Shown: one piece after another, positions 34,741 through 47,019 of the stretch | How the letters are laid out: each line of letters begins with the position of its first letter | How positions within the stretch are numbered: the first letter of the stretch is position 1 | From: Anaeramoeba flamelloides | Lineage: Eukaryota > Metamonada > Anaeramoebidae | DNA: 64,000 nt | Assembly: GCA_027625915.1 (NCBI GenBank) | Contig: JANTQA010000076.1 | Span: 1,426,001 to 1,490,000 of the forward strand | Reading direction: 5' to 3' | Notes under the pieces: generated by a model | What the model was told of the DNA's origin: nothing | Databases searched by the model: none | Seen by the model: the letters and a program-made list of their open reading frames with translations, nothing else | Translations under genes and position numbers: made by a program

Positions 34741-36832
34741 TTTGACGATCAATAGTATATTCAAAAAAATGTTTTTTGTTTTTACAAATTTTAGATTTTT
34801 ATTAGGCTAAATTTTGGTTGTGTTGAGAAACAACAAGAATTGGAAATAATTTACACCTTAAAGGGTATTTTTACATTGTGTTCTTGTCAGGTTTACTTTG
34901 ATATGATTTTGTTCTCCAAGTGAATTATTTTGAAAAAAATTACCTTATAGATTCAAAGGTGAAGCTAGTTTAATCAAGATCAAAGTTTTTTTGATAAAAT
35001 TGTAATACAAAACTGATTATTTTAGATTTAAAATAATATCTCAAAATACTGCCTTCGTTGATGAATATGGTACTTTTTCTTTATTCCCCACAAAACTATT
35101 TTCTCAACGAAGACTTTCAAACAGTTTTTCCTAATTATTGAACAAAGTAAAATACTCGAAAAAATAAAACAAGAGTTTTTCAATACCTTTTCTCTTAAAT
35201 TCTTTTGGGTTGATATTTTTTTGTGACAAATATCTTCCTTCACTCAAATTAAAGTTATTTTCTTGTTAAATTTCAAAAATTTTTCTTAAACAATTCCAAA
35301 TATTTGTGCTAATTATAAGTTGAAAAAAACCCAAATATCTTTTCAAAATCAATTAGAAATGTGATATTTTGGGAGTTCATTCAGCTTCCTTATCAAACTT
35401 TTGATGGAAAATTAGTTTTAGGTTATTTGATTTCCAAAGACAGTTTTGAACCTTTATTTAGTGAAGATTTTTTCTTTTTATTGTCTTCGGTAAACCGAAT
35501 TAAAAAATATTGTTAATAGCAAAATAAAAGCAAGAAAATTTTCTTTTCTTTCTTTTTTTTCTGAGAATTTTGTTTTTTTTTTTTACAAAAAACAATTAAA
35601 CCAAATTTAAACGAGTACAATTTGATCACACGTTTTATATTAGGAAACGATTTAAATTTTGTAAGAGATCTTTAAAAAAAATTTTTGGAAGGCTGAATGA
35701 TAATTTTGTTACCTTTGTTTTTCAACAAAGAGTAATTGTCAATCAATAAATTAAACAAAAAAAAAAATGTTTCAAAAAAACTATCTTTTGGGTTTTAACA
35801 AGTATATTGTATTTGTCAAAATCGATTAATTTGTAAGAAATGCAACTTAAAAAAAGTGTTTGATTTTATAAAGGTTGAGTTCAAGACTTTTAGAACAATG
35901 AAAAAAAACTCATTGTTGTTTTTGCTTTTTTTTTTTTTTTCAAGCTCGAATAAAAAATAAAATTAAAGAAAGGATCGTAATAGTATCAAGAATTTTTGAT
36001 CAGACAAATTTTTCATCAAAAAACGCTCAGACAAGTTTGAAACTTAATAAAAATTGAATTGTCATCGTTTCAAAAATTCAAGAATACAAAATAAAAAGAA
36101 AAGGAAAAAATAAAGCAAAAGGGATCTTGAAAGAAGGAAAAAATTCTACAGCTTGAAATGTAAACAAGAAAAGGTATTTCTAACAAGTATTAAATGATTG
36201 ACAAACACTTTTTAAAAGCCCCTATTATTTTCAAAACCAAATATCAAACAATAAACAACAAACAAAAAACAAAAAAAAAAAAAATATGATTAGCAAAAGG
36301 ATGTTTACAATTATTGCAAGTAAAATAAAAAAAAATGATTTGTAATTTTTAATAACTATTCTCAAGTATTAAGTGTTTGGAGGTGGATGTACCATTGAAA
36401 ATTTATCGATTGCTGAGTGCTTAACCAAAAAACAACTTTCTTCTTTCCAAAATAAAGTAAAAGATATTAACTCTTGTACAATATGGTTCATGGAGAAAAG
36501 TATAATTTGTGTTTCCAAATTTGAAGTCTGTTTCAATTTTTGAGAAGTACTATTTGTTTATTGGTCAAAGAAACTGAAAACAAGCCAGTAGTAAATAAAG
36601 TGTTGTTTTCTTAAAGTTCTATTTTTAAGGACTATCTGAATTTTATGCTCTCTGAGCATTGAAATGTAAAGCAGTAAATAGACTAAGACCACTAAAATAT
36701 AGTGAATTGAGGGAAAGTCAAAATATTGCCAATTTTTAGCAATTTAAGATTTTGACTAAAATCATTTATTGATCCAAAAACTTTTCGAAAAATCCCAACA
36801 AAGTAAGGCAAAAATAAAAAGCTATTTTTTTT
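34741..36832. other. Intergenic, upstream of the VWA gene
   Basis: AT-rich with no convincing gene. A 71-codon open frame at 35028-35243 has no recognisable features. Confidence 0.35.
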
Positions 36833-36937
36833 GATATTGGGAAAATGTCACTCCACTTTCTTTTCAAATGGGTGACTACACTCACCACCAATTCTAACAT
36901 ACTTCAATATAAAGTGGAGTGACATTTTCCCAATATC
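36833..36937. repeat. Perfect 27-bp-arm hairpin (105 bp)
   Basis: GATATTGGGAAAATGTCACT (and seven more bases) at 36833-36859 is exactly inverted at 36911-36937, around a 51-bp loop. The lack of any mismatch implies recent origin or selection. It may be a small MITE or an RNA stem. Confidence 0.85.
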
Positions 36938-39168
36938 ATTTTGGAAGTCGAAACTTTTGAGTGAAAACTTTTGAGTGAAAAATTTGGATTTGAAAAGTAA
37001 ATTTTTTTTTCCTTCCTCAAAAACAACCTAAATTTTACATTTTAACAAGATCTATTTACTCAACATTCTTTTGAGTTAATAATTCGTGTTGTGGGTATAA
37101 AAGTAATAGCCACTGGGAATAAAATTCGAATAATCCGTAAAAAGCATTTCCTAAAAATAAAAAATCAAATTAGAAAATTTGACTCAAAAAATAGAGTAAA
37201 TTTTAAATGATAATAAATACTATTATTTTCCCATTAAAAAATAAAAATTTTTGGTTCACACCCAAAATATTTTTCTAGTTTATAATCTAAAAACCCCAAA
37301 AATATTTAACCTATCGTTTAGAAAAAGACATTTTTAGAAATTTAATTAAACTACCATACTGAATTCTAAGATACAATTTTAACTCTACTAATTTGGCTTT
37401 AACAGAAAAAAATAATATTTATTTTTGAAATTGAAATAAAAATTTTCATTTTTTAATTGGTAAATAATAGTATATAAAAAAAAACAATAAATTAGCAAAA
37501 AAATTTAATCACTGTTTCAAAATAAAAAGCATACTTTTTTGTTATAAAAAACCTATACATCAAAAGATCAAAGAAACGAACAATAAAACCTAAATAAATA
37601 GAGTACTGATTTCAAAAAGTTCTATTATTTCAAAAGAAATTCTTAAAATGAAGGATAAAAATAAAAAAATTCTCTCAAAAAATAGAGAAATTTTTTGAGA
37701 AAAATTTAATATCAATCAAAAAAAAACAAAAAAAACAAAAAATTGTGAACATTTCACAAAATCTGAACAAATTCACTTCCTAATTTAGAATTTATATAAA
37801 ATATCCTGAATTTTAGTTTAAAAATTAATTCGGACTTAGGTATACTATCGGGTAGTGAGTTCGCTGTTAAATTATAAAAAGATAAGGAAAAAAAAAAAAA
37901 TAATAATATTGGATTTTAAGGTGACACTCAGAGAATAAGCTGATGTAAAAATATTTTTATTCTTATATTATATTACCTTTTGAAAGCTTATCATTTGTTA
38001 AAACAACACTACAGATTTGTCAAACATACATCGATAATTAAACTTTGTATATCTTTTTTTTTCTCGAAAAGTTATACATTCAAATATTTAAGAAACGGAT
38101 AATAAACGATATATAATTCTTGTATTGATTTATTAAAGTACATTAGTAAAAAAATAAATTCTAAAAATGAAAGATCAAATTGGTATTTTTCTTCAAAAAA
38201 AAAATACTTATTTTTTTCCATTAAAAAAACCCCAAAATTTGAAAAAAAAAGAGGAAAATTATCAAATCTTTTGATAAAATATCATTCATAATTTAAAATT
38301 TATACAAAAAGGAAAGGAGTTTACACCCAAAACCAATTGAAAACCATTTATACTATTAGATAGCCGATTATTTGTTGTATTGAAATAACAAGAAAAAAAA
38401 ACCCGAGTATAATTTCGAAAAATGGGTTTTTAACTCAGTTATTTGTATTTTTAAACCTCAGATTAGGTTTTATTTCTAATATTTTTCAACAAACTTAAAG
38501 TTTAAATTATTATACAAGAAAAAATCCTTAAAAAAGCGATAAGGAAAACCCTAGATTCATCTATAATTAAAGTTAATTACAATTAAAGGTAAAGTTTTTT
38601 GGTCCTATTAGAATTGAAATATTTCCAAAAATTTATTCAAAATATTTTTTTTCAACAATTTATTTGATTTTGTCATAAAGACTACAATTCAAAATTATTA
38701 TTAATTAAAGTTATTTAAAATAGTTTTCCAAATTTAAAAATAAAAACTCTAAATAAATAATATTTCATTGTTTAACAATACTTATTTACCACTTCCAAAA
38801 TTAACTATTTTTTCATTTTTTGATTTTCAAGATCAACTCAATAATCAGCTACTTAAAAATAAAAATATTGATTGTTGTGTTTGTCTATTTACTAAAGCAC
38901 TCCATATTACCAATACTTTGAACATAAGTAGATAATTTGAAAAAATAGGATATTCGTTCATAATTTGATTTCTTAAATAAAAATGAATTGTTTTACAACG
39001 AATCTACAATTTAATACAAATTGTCACAAGTTATTTTTTTTTTGAAAGCTAAGTTAACAAAAAAAATAATATATAAAAAAATAAGCAATTTATTAGAAAT
39101 ATTTATATTAGTTATTTCTAAAAAAAATATCTATCTTAAATATTACTCTCTTGATTTAGAAAATTGTG

Positions 39169-39172
<4 letters not shown>
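36938..39172. other. Intergenic, no supported feature
   Basis: AT-rich DNA. No gene, paired repeat or RNA gene is seen. Confidence 0.35.
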
Positions 39173-39223
<51 letters not shown>

Positions 39224-39240
39224 TTTTTTTTTTTTTTTTT
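39173..39240 (+). repeat. (CT)n microsatellite followed by poly-T
   Basis: About 21 CT units run straight into 26 T. Open reading frames through it (Leu-Ser repeats) are artefacts. Confidence 0.95.
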
Positions 39241-39726
39241 GAAAATAAAATATTGAGTTTTTTATTCAGGTCTTTTAAAATAAAAAAGAGAAGAGGTAGA
39301 AATATAGAAGAAATGTTTTTTTATCTCGGTCTAAATTTAACAGTTTTTTTTTATATTAAAAAAAAAAATCGAATTCAAAAGGTATTATTATGACCTAGTT
39401 TTATTTATAATACGATTTTGAGAGAGGGTGAAGAAAATAACAATTTAATAATGTTCTAATTTAGAATTTTTTTTTATTTTGTTGATAGTAATTATTTTTA
39501 ATACTTTTATTAGGAGTACTAAAATCCGTCTTGCTAATAACGATTTAAAAAAAAAAAATGACTAAAAAACTTTATGAAATTTTTATGATTTTTTCGATTT
39601 TTTTTATTTTTTTAATAATTAATTTTGAATGATGAAAATCCTCACATATCAAAAAATAATAACTCTTACAATTTAAATCATTGTTTTGATAATAATCAAA
39701 ACATTTTTTATCCAGGTTGCATATAG

Positions 39727-41235
39727 ATATATCCCTTAGCACCCCGGATTTGTCTAAATTTCATCAAGTTTTTTAAATTAGATTTAAAATGATATTGATG
39801 TACTAATATATTAATTTTCTTATTTGTCTTTAACCCAGATTTTAATTATAATAAAAAGTCAAAATAGTTCAAAGATAAAGTAGTTAAGTTATTGATTTTT
39901 TTTTTTAAAATTGAAAAAAAAATAATAATTATTCATTTTTAGATTTTTTTTAAAGATTTTTATTTTTATTTTATTTTTTTAAATCCGAAATTTTATTACA
40001 TTAATAGTAATTCAAAACTAAATACATTGATTTATTAATAATAACTACCAAAAAATTTTGCTAATTTTATGATAAAAAAAATAAATAAAAAAATAAATTA
40101 CTTTGAAATTTAATTTTTTTTTTTAGAAAAAATTTCAATAAATTTCCAATGAAGAGAAAAATGAAATTGATTTCTTTAGGCCAAAATTAAATTTTTAATA
40201 TGATTAATTTTCTAAAACTTTTATTTAAGCAATAGAAACTACTTGAAAATCAAAAAAAAAAAAAAAAATTGTAAAATAATTCCAATTTATTAAATTGGAA
40301 TAAAACAAATATAAATTATTGTTTAATCGATAAAATATTTATACCTAAATTTAAAATAAAATAAAAAATAACTCTTAAATATTATTCCAATATAATAAAA
40401 TAATCTCCGAAACCAAATTTTTTATTGTGTTTTTGTTATTGATAAAAATTTGAATAATATATTTGCGATATTTAGATTTTTCCTTAATAAATTAATCCAG
40501 ATCTTGTTAAATAAGTTTTGATATATGGTCTCTAATTCAACAATATTGTTTATTTTATGTCTAGATTTTAAAAAGTCAAAAATTAAAAAATTGTAAAAAA
40601 TAAAAAAAAAAAATCAATTGTTAATCTGACTCGAACTATTAGCCAAACCATTTAAAATTGAAAAAAAATCTTGTTGAAAAAATTATAAAATTTTGCAATG
40701 AAAAAAAAATATGATTTTTTTTTCTAATTTAATTTATATTTTTTTTTTTATTTTTAAATTATTTAGAATCTAATATAGATATTGATATTGAATCTTAATC
40801 AATAGATAAAACAAATTTTCTATGTGATGTTATAATAACTTTTATAATGAATAAATTATTTAATCAAGCATTTTAGGCAATTTTGGGGTGCAAAGGCCCC
40901 CCAAAAAATTTATAGTAAAGTATGATGTGTTTTAAATGTTAAAAATAAGAGGTTTTTGATGTCTAGACAAACTTTTCAAAAAAAAAAAAAAAAATTATTT
41001 TGACAAAATTTGGAAAAATAATAAAATCACAATAACCAAAAAAAAAATCCCAATGTTGAAAATTTTTTTTCAAGTTATTTTTTTATTTTAAGTAACAATA
41101 CAATTTTTAATAATAAAATTTTCTTTCTAAGATAATTTTTTATTAATTCTATATCTTATTATCCTTTGATAATATTTCAAATTCAAATTTTTGTTTGAAA
41201 TATTTTTAGGTTATTTGGGGTGCTAAGGGATATAT
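39727..41235. mobile_element. TIR element with perfect 19-bp ends ATATATCCCTTAGCACCCC
   Basis: The left end (39727-39745) is exactly inverted at 41217-41235. The interior of about 1.5 kb is very AT-rich with no long open frame, so the element is non-autonomous. Outer TATA-like flanks are compatible with a TA or TATA target. A related GGGGTGC word occurs inside at about 40885. Confidence 0.75.
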
Positions 41236-41236
41236 A

Positions 41237-41660
41237 AACTCTGTTTCAGTCCCAGGGGCCCAACATTTTTTTTTCAAATATCAATTATTTTATAGGATTG
41301 ACCTTTGAAGAAAAAATAAGAATTAACAGAATAATACACATCATGGAATTGTTGATATACGTATGAAAGAAAATTAATTAATCAATAGATTTTCTTAAAA
41401 ATTGAGAAACTCAAATTCTTCGAACATATTGACAAAAACAACAATGTTCGTTTTGAACGTCTATTGGTATTTGAATAACAAATAGTAAACAATTTTTACT
41501 TCCTTTTCCATATTTTTCTTTACTGAAATCAATTCCCCAAACGAAGTAGGTTAGGATTTATGGTCTCTATTTGAAAAAGGAAATGAAAATGAAGTGGAAA
41601 TTATTCTGTTTATACTAGTATTAAAATTTGTTATGGGATAATATTTTCACTTGGTTTTCC
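41237..41660 (-). mobile_element. Y-family element, copy 1 (partial)
   Basis: Begins TATAAACTCTGTTTCAG followed by GGGGCCCAAC, an end related to family X. The following 400 bp is the inverse of about 59290-59706. A palindromic core (about 41455-41625) has arms starting TTGGTATTTGAATAA. The far end is not found here, so this copy looks truncated. Confidence 0.6.
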
Positions 41661-41789
41661 ATATTATACTGAACTTAATAGAATTTTAAAAGAACGAATT
41701 TGTAATTTGTGGCTGTGTTTGGAAACGGAAATTTCGAAAAGTAAGTGAAAATTTTTTCCCATTTAAAAATTCAAATACAAGTCAATTTT

Positions 41790-42750
41790 TAAAAAAAATA
41801 TCATTTGTTTATTCAAAGAACTGTTCGAATCAGATTTTTCTTTATTTTAAATAAAAAAGTCACAAGAAAAAACAACCCACTCGTTTAATTAACAATTCTA
41901 ACAAAATACTTTTTTAAAACCTCGAAAAATCAACTAATAATCTAAAGAAATTCTTTTTTATTTGATTATTTTTAATCAATAATTAATATCCCAGTCTTAA
42001 TTCTTTCAATGGGCTATTAACACCCCAAAGATTAAAAACATTGAAAAGTTTTATTGTTCTTTCTTAAGATTAACTAGATTTTCAAACAAATAAAACTAAT
42101 TCAAATTAATAATTCTACTAATGTAAAAAATAATAGATATAATCAAAAAACTTATTTTAATAATAAAAATTTGATGTTTATACTCTTGGTATTTGAAAAA
42201 AGAATATTGCCTAATCTTTTATAATTCAATAAATTTAATAAATATTTGTGAATAAAATTACTGATCAATTTTTTTAGATCTTCAAGGATACAGTATTTGG
42301 TTTATTTTTCTTGTATTCTCAAAATGAGATTAAAGTTTGAAGGTTATAATTTCGTCCAAACTTTTACGAAATTACTAAAAGTGAGATTTTCATTAAAAAA
42401 GAAAAATGTTTTGAAAATTTTTCTTTTTCTTTTTTGATCCAAAAATTCAAATTAAAAGGATCCGATCTTTTGACTGAAAATTTCATTGGGAAAATGGAAT
42501 CTTTTCAAAATGATAACTCATCTTTCTCAGGTTGATAAATGAAGTTTTGTATTTTTGGTTTTATTGAATCTTGTATTAATATTTACTCTATTACCTTTGG
42601 TAAAAAAAATAAATATGAGTTACTGGTACCTTAAAAATAATGACTCATTTCTCAAGTTGATAAAGAAGTTTATTATCAGGTTTAATCGAATCCTTGTCAA
42701 AATTGATTGTTCTATTGCCTCTGTGAAAAAAAAATAATAAGGGTTATGAG
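41790..42750 (+). repeat. Dispersed repeat Z, copy 3
   Basis: Aligned with 12440-13530 and 26720-27620 (ATTCAAAGAACTG, AATCAATAATTAATA, AAAATGATAACTCAT). It lies immediately upstream of the TMEM33-like gene, so its right end may have supplied leader or promoter sequence. Confidence 0.6.
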
Positions 42751-42888
42751 TATCATAAATTAATCCCAAAAAGAAATCATTTTTTCTTCATTCTCAAAAC
42801 TATATTGATGGTAAAACTCTTTTAATATTTCCTTTTTTTTCAACAACTTAAATCTAGTTCTAAACCTGAACTCAAATCTTGTCTCATT

Positions 42889-42889
<1 letters not shown>

Positions 42890-42924
<35 letters not shown>
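42890..42924 (+). repeat. Poly-A run in the TMEM33-like leader
   Basis: About 35 A just upstream of the first coding exon. Confidence 0.9.
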
Positions 42925-42925
<1 letters not shown>

Positions 42926-42959
42926 AAAACCAAACAAAAAAAAAAGGAAAAAGAAAAAG

Positions 42960-45900
42960 TGTTGAACAAAAAACAAACATTCAAAAAAATTGATCCAAAA
43001 TCAGCAAGCTTATTTTCGTTTATTTTGTCTCTTCGCCCACTACAATTGTGCCTAAATTTGCTTACTTTCTATTTTTTTTTTTATTCGCTTGTTCCAAACA
43101 AATTGTCAACCATCAATTACAAAAGAACTCTTTTTTTTTCTGCAATTGGATTTTTAATTGCAATTTATTATGAATACGGGGTTTGTTTTTCTCTTTTTTC
43201 TTTTTCTCTTTTACTCTTTTTTAAAACCTTTAGTCGATTTCTCACTTTTCTTTTTTTAATTTTCAGCATCATGTTTGAGAAACAATTTACTACTGTACCA
43301 ATTTTTAAATTTGGGAACAATGTACTCTCAATTAATACCAATTTATAACCTGCCCTATTTAGTTTGTCACCATCCAAATCATATCTGAAAGATATATTTT
43401 GTCTAAATTCATTCATCAAATGTTCAAATTGCTTTACTTATCGGCCGTATCTTTTTAATTGTTGGTTTTTTTCAGCTATTTCTCAACACAATTTTTTCAG
43501 AACCTGGAACGAGACTGAAGTTTCTAGTCTTTTCTTCTCAACACCTAATTTTCTTTTCTTTCAATGCTTTCAACAGTTTTTACCTTTTTGAATTGTTTGC
43601 TTCCATTCGGAAAATACTTGTGAAAAATCTTGTGAAAATGCTTATCAAGAGAATAAATATGATTTTTAACACACTCCCAAACTTGTACAGAGTACCAAAC
43701 ATTTTTGGCCACTAAAATCCACAAACCAACTATTCTATGAAGTTTATGGACAAAATGTTCTGTTTTTCACAATTTTTTTCAGAGTCTTAAGGGAGTAGCT
43801 ACACCATAAGGCATGATAAAAATTAGAGAGAGATGAGTAAAGAGTATTTTATTTTAGTGGCACCTGATCATAGATTCTCTAAAAATTTATTAAAAAAAAA
43901 TATTTGATATTTTTTTAGTAATATTAAACAATAAAAACAATAAAAAGAATAGATAAAATTTGTTCTATTTTTATTTTTTTTTTATATCTAAATAGTTTTT
44001 TTTTGGGGGATAATTTTAGATTCTTTGAATAAAACTTATGGTTATTTTGTGGTTTAAAATTTGATAAAATATAATCATATTCACTTTTCCAATTCCACCA
44101 AATCCAACACTACAAGTAAAATTTAAACACCAAAAATTAAAGTGAGCCAAAACTATACATTGGATTTCAATTATACATTTTTTATAAATTATTCTTTCAA
44201 AGTTATGATAATTTTATGTAATAAAAAAAGGATAGCTTTTAAACTCATGAAAATCCGAATACCCCCCTCTTCAAAAATACCTGACTTTTGATTAAAACAC
44301 CAATTTTTTGGGGTATTTTTTTAATGAAAAAAGTTGAAATGAATTAATTTTTGATTGAACATTAAGATTGAAAAAACAATAAATGTTAAAGCAATTTGCA
44401 GAAAACAATCGGGAACGTATATAAAAACCCAAACATGGAAAAAAAAAATAAAATGATAAAAAATATTCCAAAAACAGATAAAAAATCAGATTTTCAATTT
44501 AATTTAGCGATATCTTTTGATTGAAATATTTTGTGCTATTTTAAAATTGAAAAATATGTTTCTTTTTAGACTATTAAAAAAATACTTGAAAATTATCTCT
44601 CTTATAAGTCAATTAAAAATTTCAAAAATTTTACAATTAAAAATGAAAAAAATATTACTGAAAAATTTCATTTTTTTTTCAATTCCTATTAATATCTATT
44701 AAAGTTGTAAACCTTTTTGAAATTTGTTATGTATAATAATGTTATTATATGAGCGTATTTCAAAAATACAAAATTTAGAGGGGGTTTTTTGAAAAAATTT
44801 TCCTTGTCTTGAAGTGTTTAAAATCTTAACCAGTAATGTTTTGGGATAATTATTATTTTTTGGAATCCCTCAAGCTAATTAAATACCTCTTCGTATTTCC
44901 TTTTGTGATTCTCCCAATTGTAATGTTGTTGTTCATTTTAAACAAAATCCATTTATTCCAAATTTCACTGATAAAAAAAATCTTTCTTATATTTTTTATG
45001 TTGTCAGGATTAAAAAAATTCAAAAATGATGAAAAAATAAAAAATGAAAAAATTAAATGCCACAATAGAATGTTGAGATAAGAATAAAAGAGAAGTCATT
45101 CAACATTTGAAACACAATTTTAAGCAATTCAACTCAACATTCTATTGTGGCAATTTCTTTGAGACTTTTGAAAAAAAAATTTTTTAAAAAATCTAATGAA
45201 TGAAGTACTTTAAATAATAAAAATTAACGATTTACAGCCAAAGTAAAATATATTATTTTCTGATCCTCTTCAAAATTGCAAAAAAGTGTAAAATTTCCTT
45301 TACCATGGCTGCTCACTTAAGGAACACGTTTTTACCAAGTGATTATCGATCTTGCAATAAAAAAAATTTTGCAAATGTAAAATTAGTATTAAAAAAAAAA
45401 TCAAAATTGTTAAACTCTTTTTAAAAATTTCCAACACAAATACCCATCCTGTGCTGAATTTTAGGGGTTCAAGAAATAACACATTTTTACTATTAAAAAA
45501 TGTTATATATATATAGTATCTGGGATTGAAAATTTGAATTTTTTCTTTGAAAAACTCTAAAATCAAATACTAGTATTCGAAAGTAAAAAATTTCAATTTA
45601 AGAAAAAAAAAAAATAAAATTACACGTTTTGATTAATTTTAATAATTTTTGCTCACCCTGGAAACAAAACTAAAACTCAAACCAACCAAACAACCAACAA
45701 TTAATTATATTATAATTATATAGATTCGAGGAATTAATCCTAAAAACAATAAGAGACATTTGTTTTTATTTTCTGGCGGCCATTATTTAGTTATTATTGC
45801 AATGTTATTTCCACATAAGCCATTGTTAAATTTTTCGTTATCTTTAATTATTATGTCTTTCCGACAAATAATGAATATATTAAAATTATTTATTTTATCA

Positions 45901-46251
45901 CTCCCTCGAAGATTATCCAACCCATTACGAATTCTTTTCCATAAATACGAATTACAAGAAGAACGAATTTTGATTGTTTTGGCAATAAATGAATTGATTG
46001 TTGTTCCCGTTTTACTTTTTAAACTTGCTTCATTAAATATTCTAAAAATTTTAGCATTTATTTTCTATTGTTATTTCCTTATCTTGCGTTATCTTGATTC
46101 ATATCATACGCGGAGAGTCTTAAACAAATTTAACAACTTTATGTTAACGTTTGGCTTTCCTTCATTTATTATTTCAATTTATACAGTGATTACAGATGGA
46201 TTAGCACGTGTCACTCACGATTTACAACACCAATTTGAAAATGGTTATTAA
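42960..46251 (+). CDS. TMEM33/Pom33-family ER and nuclear-envelope membrane protein, three exons
   Basis: My model has exons 42960-43180, 43476-43519 and 45756-46251, giving about 253 residues against 247 for human TMEM33. Exon A encodes the first helices (CLNLLTFYFFFYSLV, TLFFSAIGFLIAIYYEYG). Exon C aligns well with the family: GGHYLV matches the HYLL stretch, then RILIVLAINELIVVPVLLF matches the NILKFIACNEIFLMP segment, then YCYFLILRY, then a C-terminal amphipathic helix. The family tubulates or shapes ER and binds nuclear-pore or reticulon partners. Exon A lacks an ATG: AG-TG at 42958-42961 suggests either an A-TG split start codon or an upstream exon (ATGA before a GTATCA donor at 42746-42751 would also work). 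Exon B (44 bp) is chosen for phase and length and is the weakest part. Intron 2 is 2.2 kb and hosts the TTAA element 43787-45320. Confidence 0.8.
43787..45320 (+). mobile_element. TTAA-flanked element F1, copy b, inside the TMEM33-like intron
   Basis: TTAA at 43787-43790 and 45317-45320. The ends GGGAGTAGCTACACCATAAG and (inverse) GTGAGCAGCCATGGT match copy a at 1500-2883. The internal hairpin at 45058-45152 is shared. It carries its own insertion at about 44110-44840 and lacks the insertion seen in copy a. Confidence 0.8.
44110..44840. mobile_element. Element nested in F1b
   Basis: Defined by comparison with copy a, which is continuous here. The ends are imperfectly inverted (CACTACAAGTAA-AATTT-AAACAC against GTGTTTAAAATCTTAACCAG). 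It is about 730 bp and non-coding. Confidence 0.55.
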
Positions 46252-47019
46252 AAATTTTTATTTTGTAGATAAAATTTGATAAATTTTCAAGATTTTTGAA
46301 GTTTTTAAAAAACAATTTTAAAAAAAATTTCAAAATTAGATTTTTTTCTTAATTGTATTTTTTATCATTTTTTTCACAAAACAAATCAATAGAAATTTGA
46401 AAGAAATTATTTTCAATTTACATATTTATAGTATTAGAAATCGATTACCAATAATATTATTTTGATAACCGTTTTTAAACTTTATTAAAACATTAAATAA
46501 ATAAATTGATATTCAAATTATTTTTCAACACCAGCCAAAAAATATAGAGCTTTTTCAAAATAGAAAAGAAAATTCACTTTTTTTTTTTGGTTGCTTTTAT
46601 TTTAGATAATTTTTTCTTTTAAAACTCATTAATTTTTTTTTAGAAAAATTTTTACAACACGATCTTGAAAAAAATTTTTTAATAAAAAAAATTCAATATA
46701 GGCTAAATTTACCCTTTTTAATAACTTCAATTATAATAAACACTCTTGGTTAATAAAAGATCTTTGATCAAAAAATATTTTTAAAGATATTTTACAATTT
46801 AAGCTGAAAAATCCAATTTTCCAGGTTCTATTAATATTTTTTTTAAATTTAATAGTAAAAAATTAGAAAATTTTTTTGCTTCTAGTTAAGAGGTCATTTT
46901 ATTATATTTTCAAAGTATTTTAAATCTGATGAATATCTTTCAAATAGGGAATCTATTATTTGGACTATTAAAGAATTATTTGTTCTTTTAAATTGGAAAA
47001 AATTCTTTTTTTTTGATTT
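46252..47019. other. Intergenic, 3' flank of the TMEM33-like gene
   Basis: AT-rich; no feature is supported. Confidence 0.35.

Noticed and set aside
39021-39393. Leu-Ser and Phe repeat frames
   Set aside because: Products of the CT microsatellite and the poly-T run.
43168-43419. 83-codon minus-strand frame in the TMEM33-like intron
   Set aside because: Overlaps the gene's first exon and intron; no recognisable domain.
44836-45081. Open frames in element F1b
   Set aside because: AT-rich hydrophobic frames inside a non-coding transposon; not shared as a protein with copy a.
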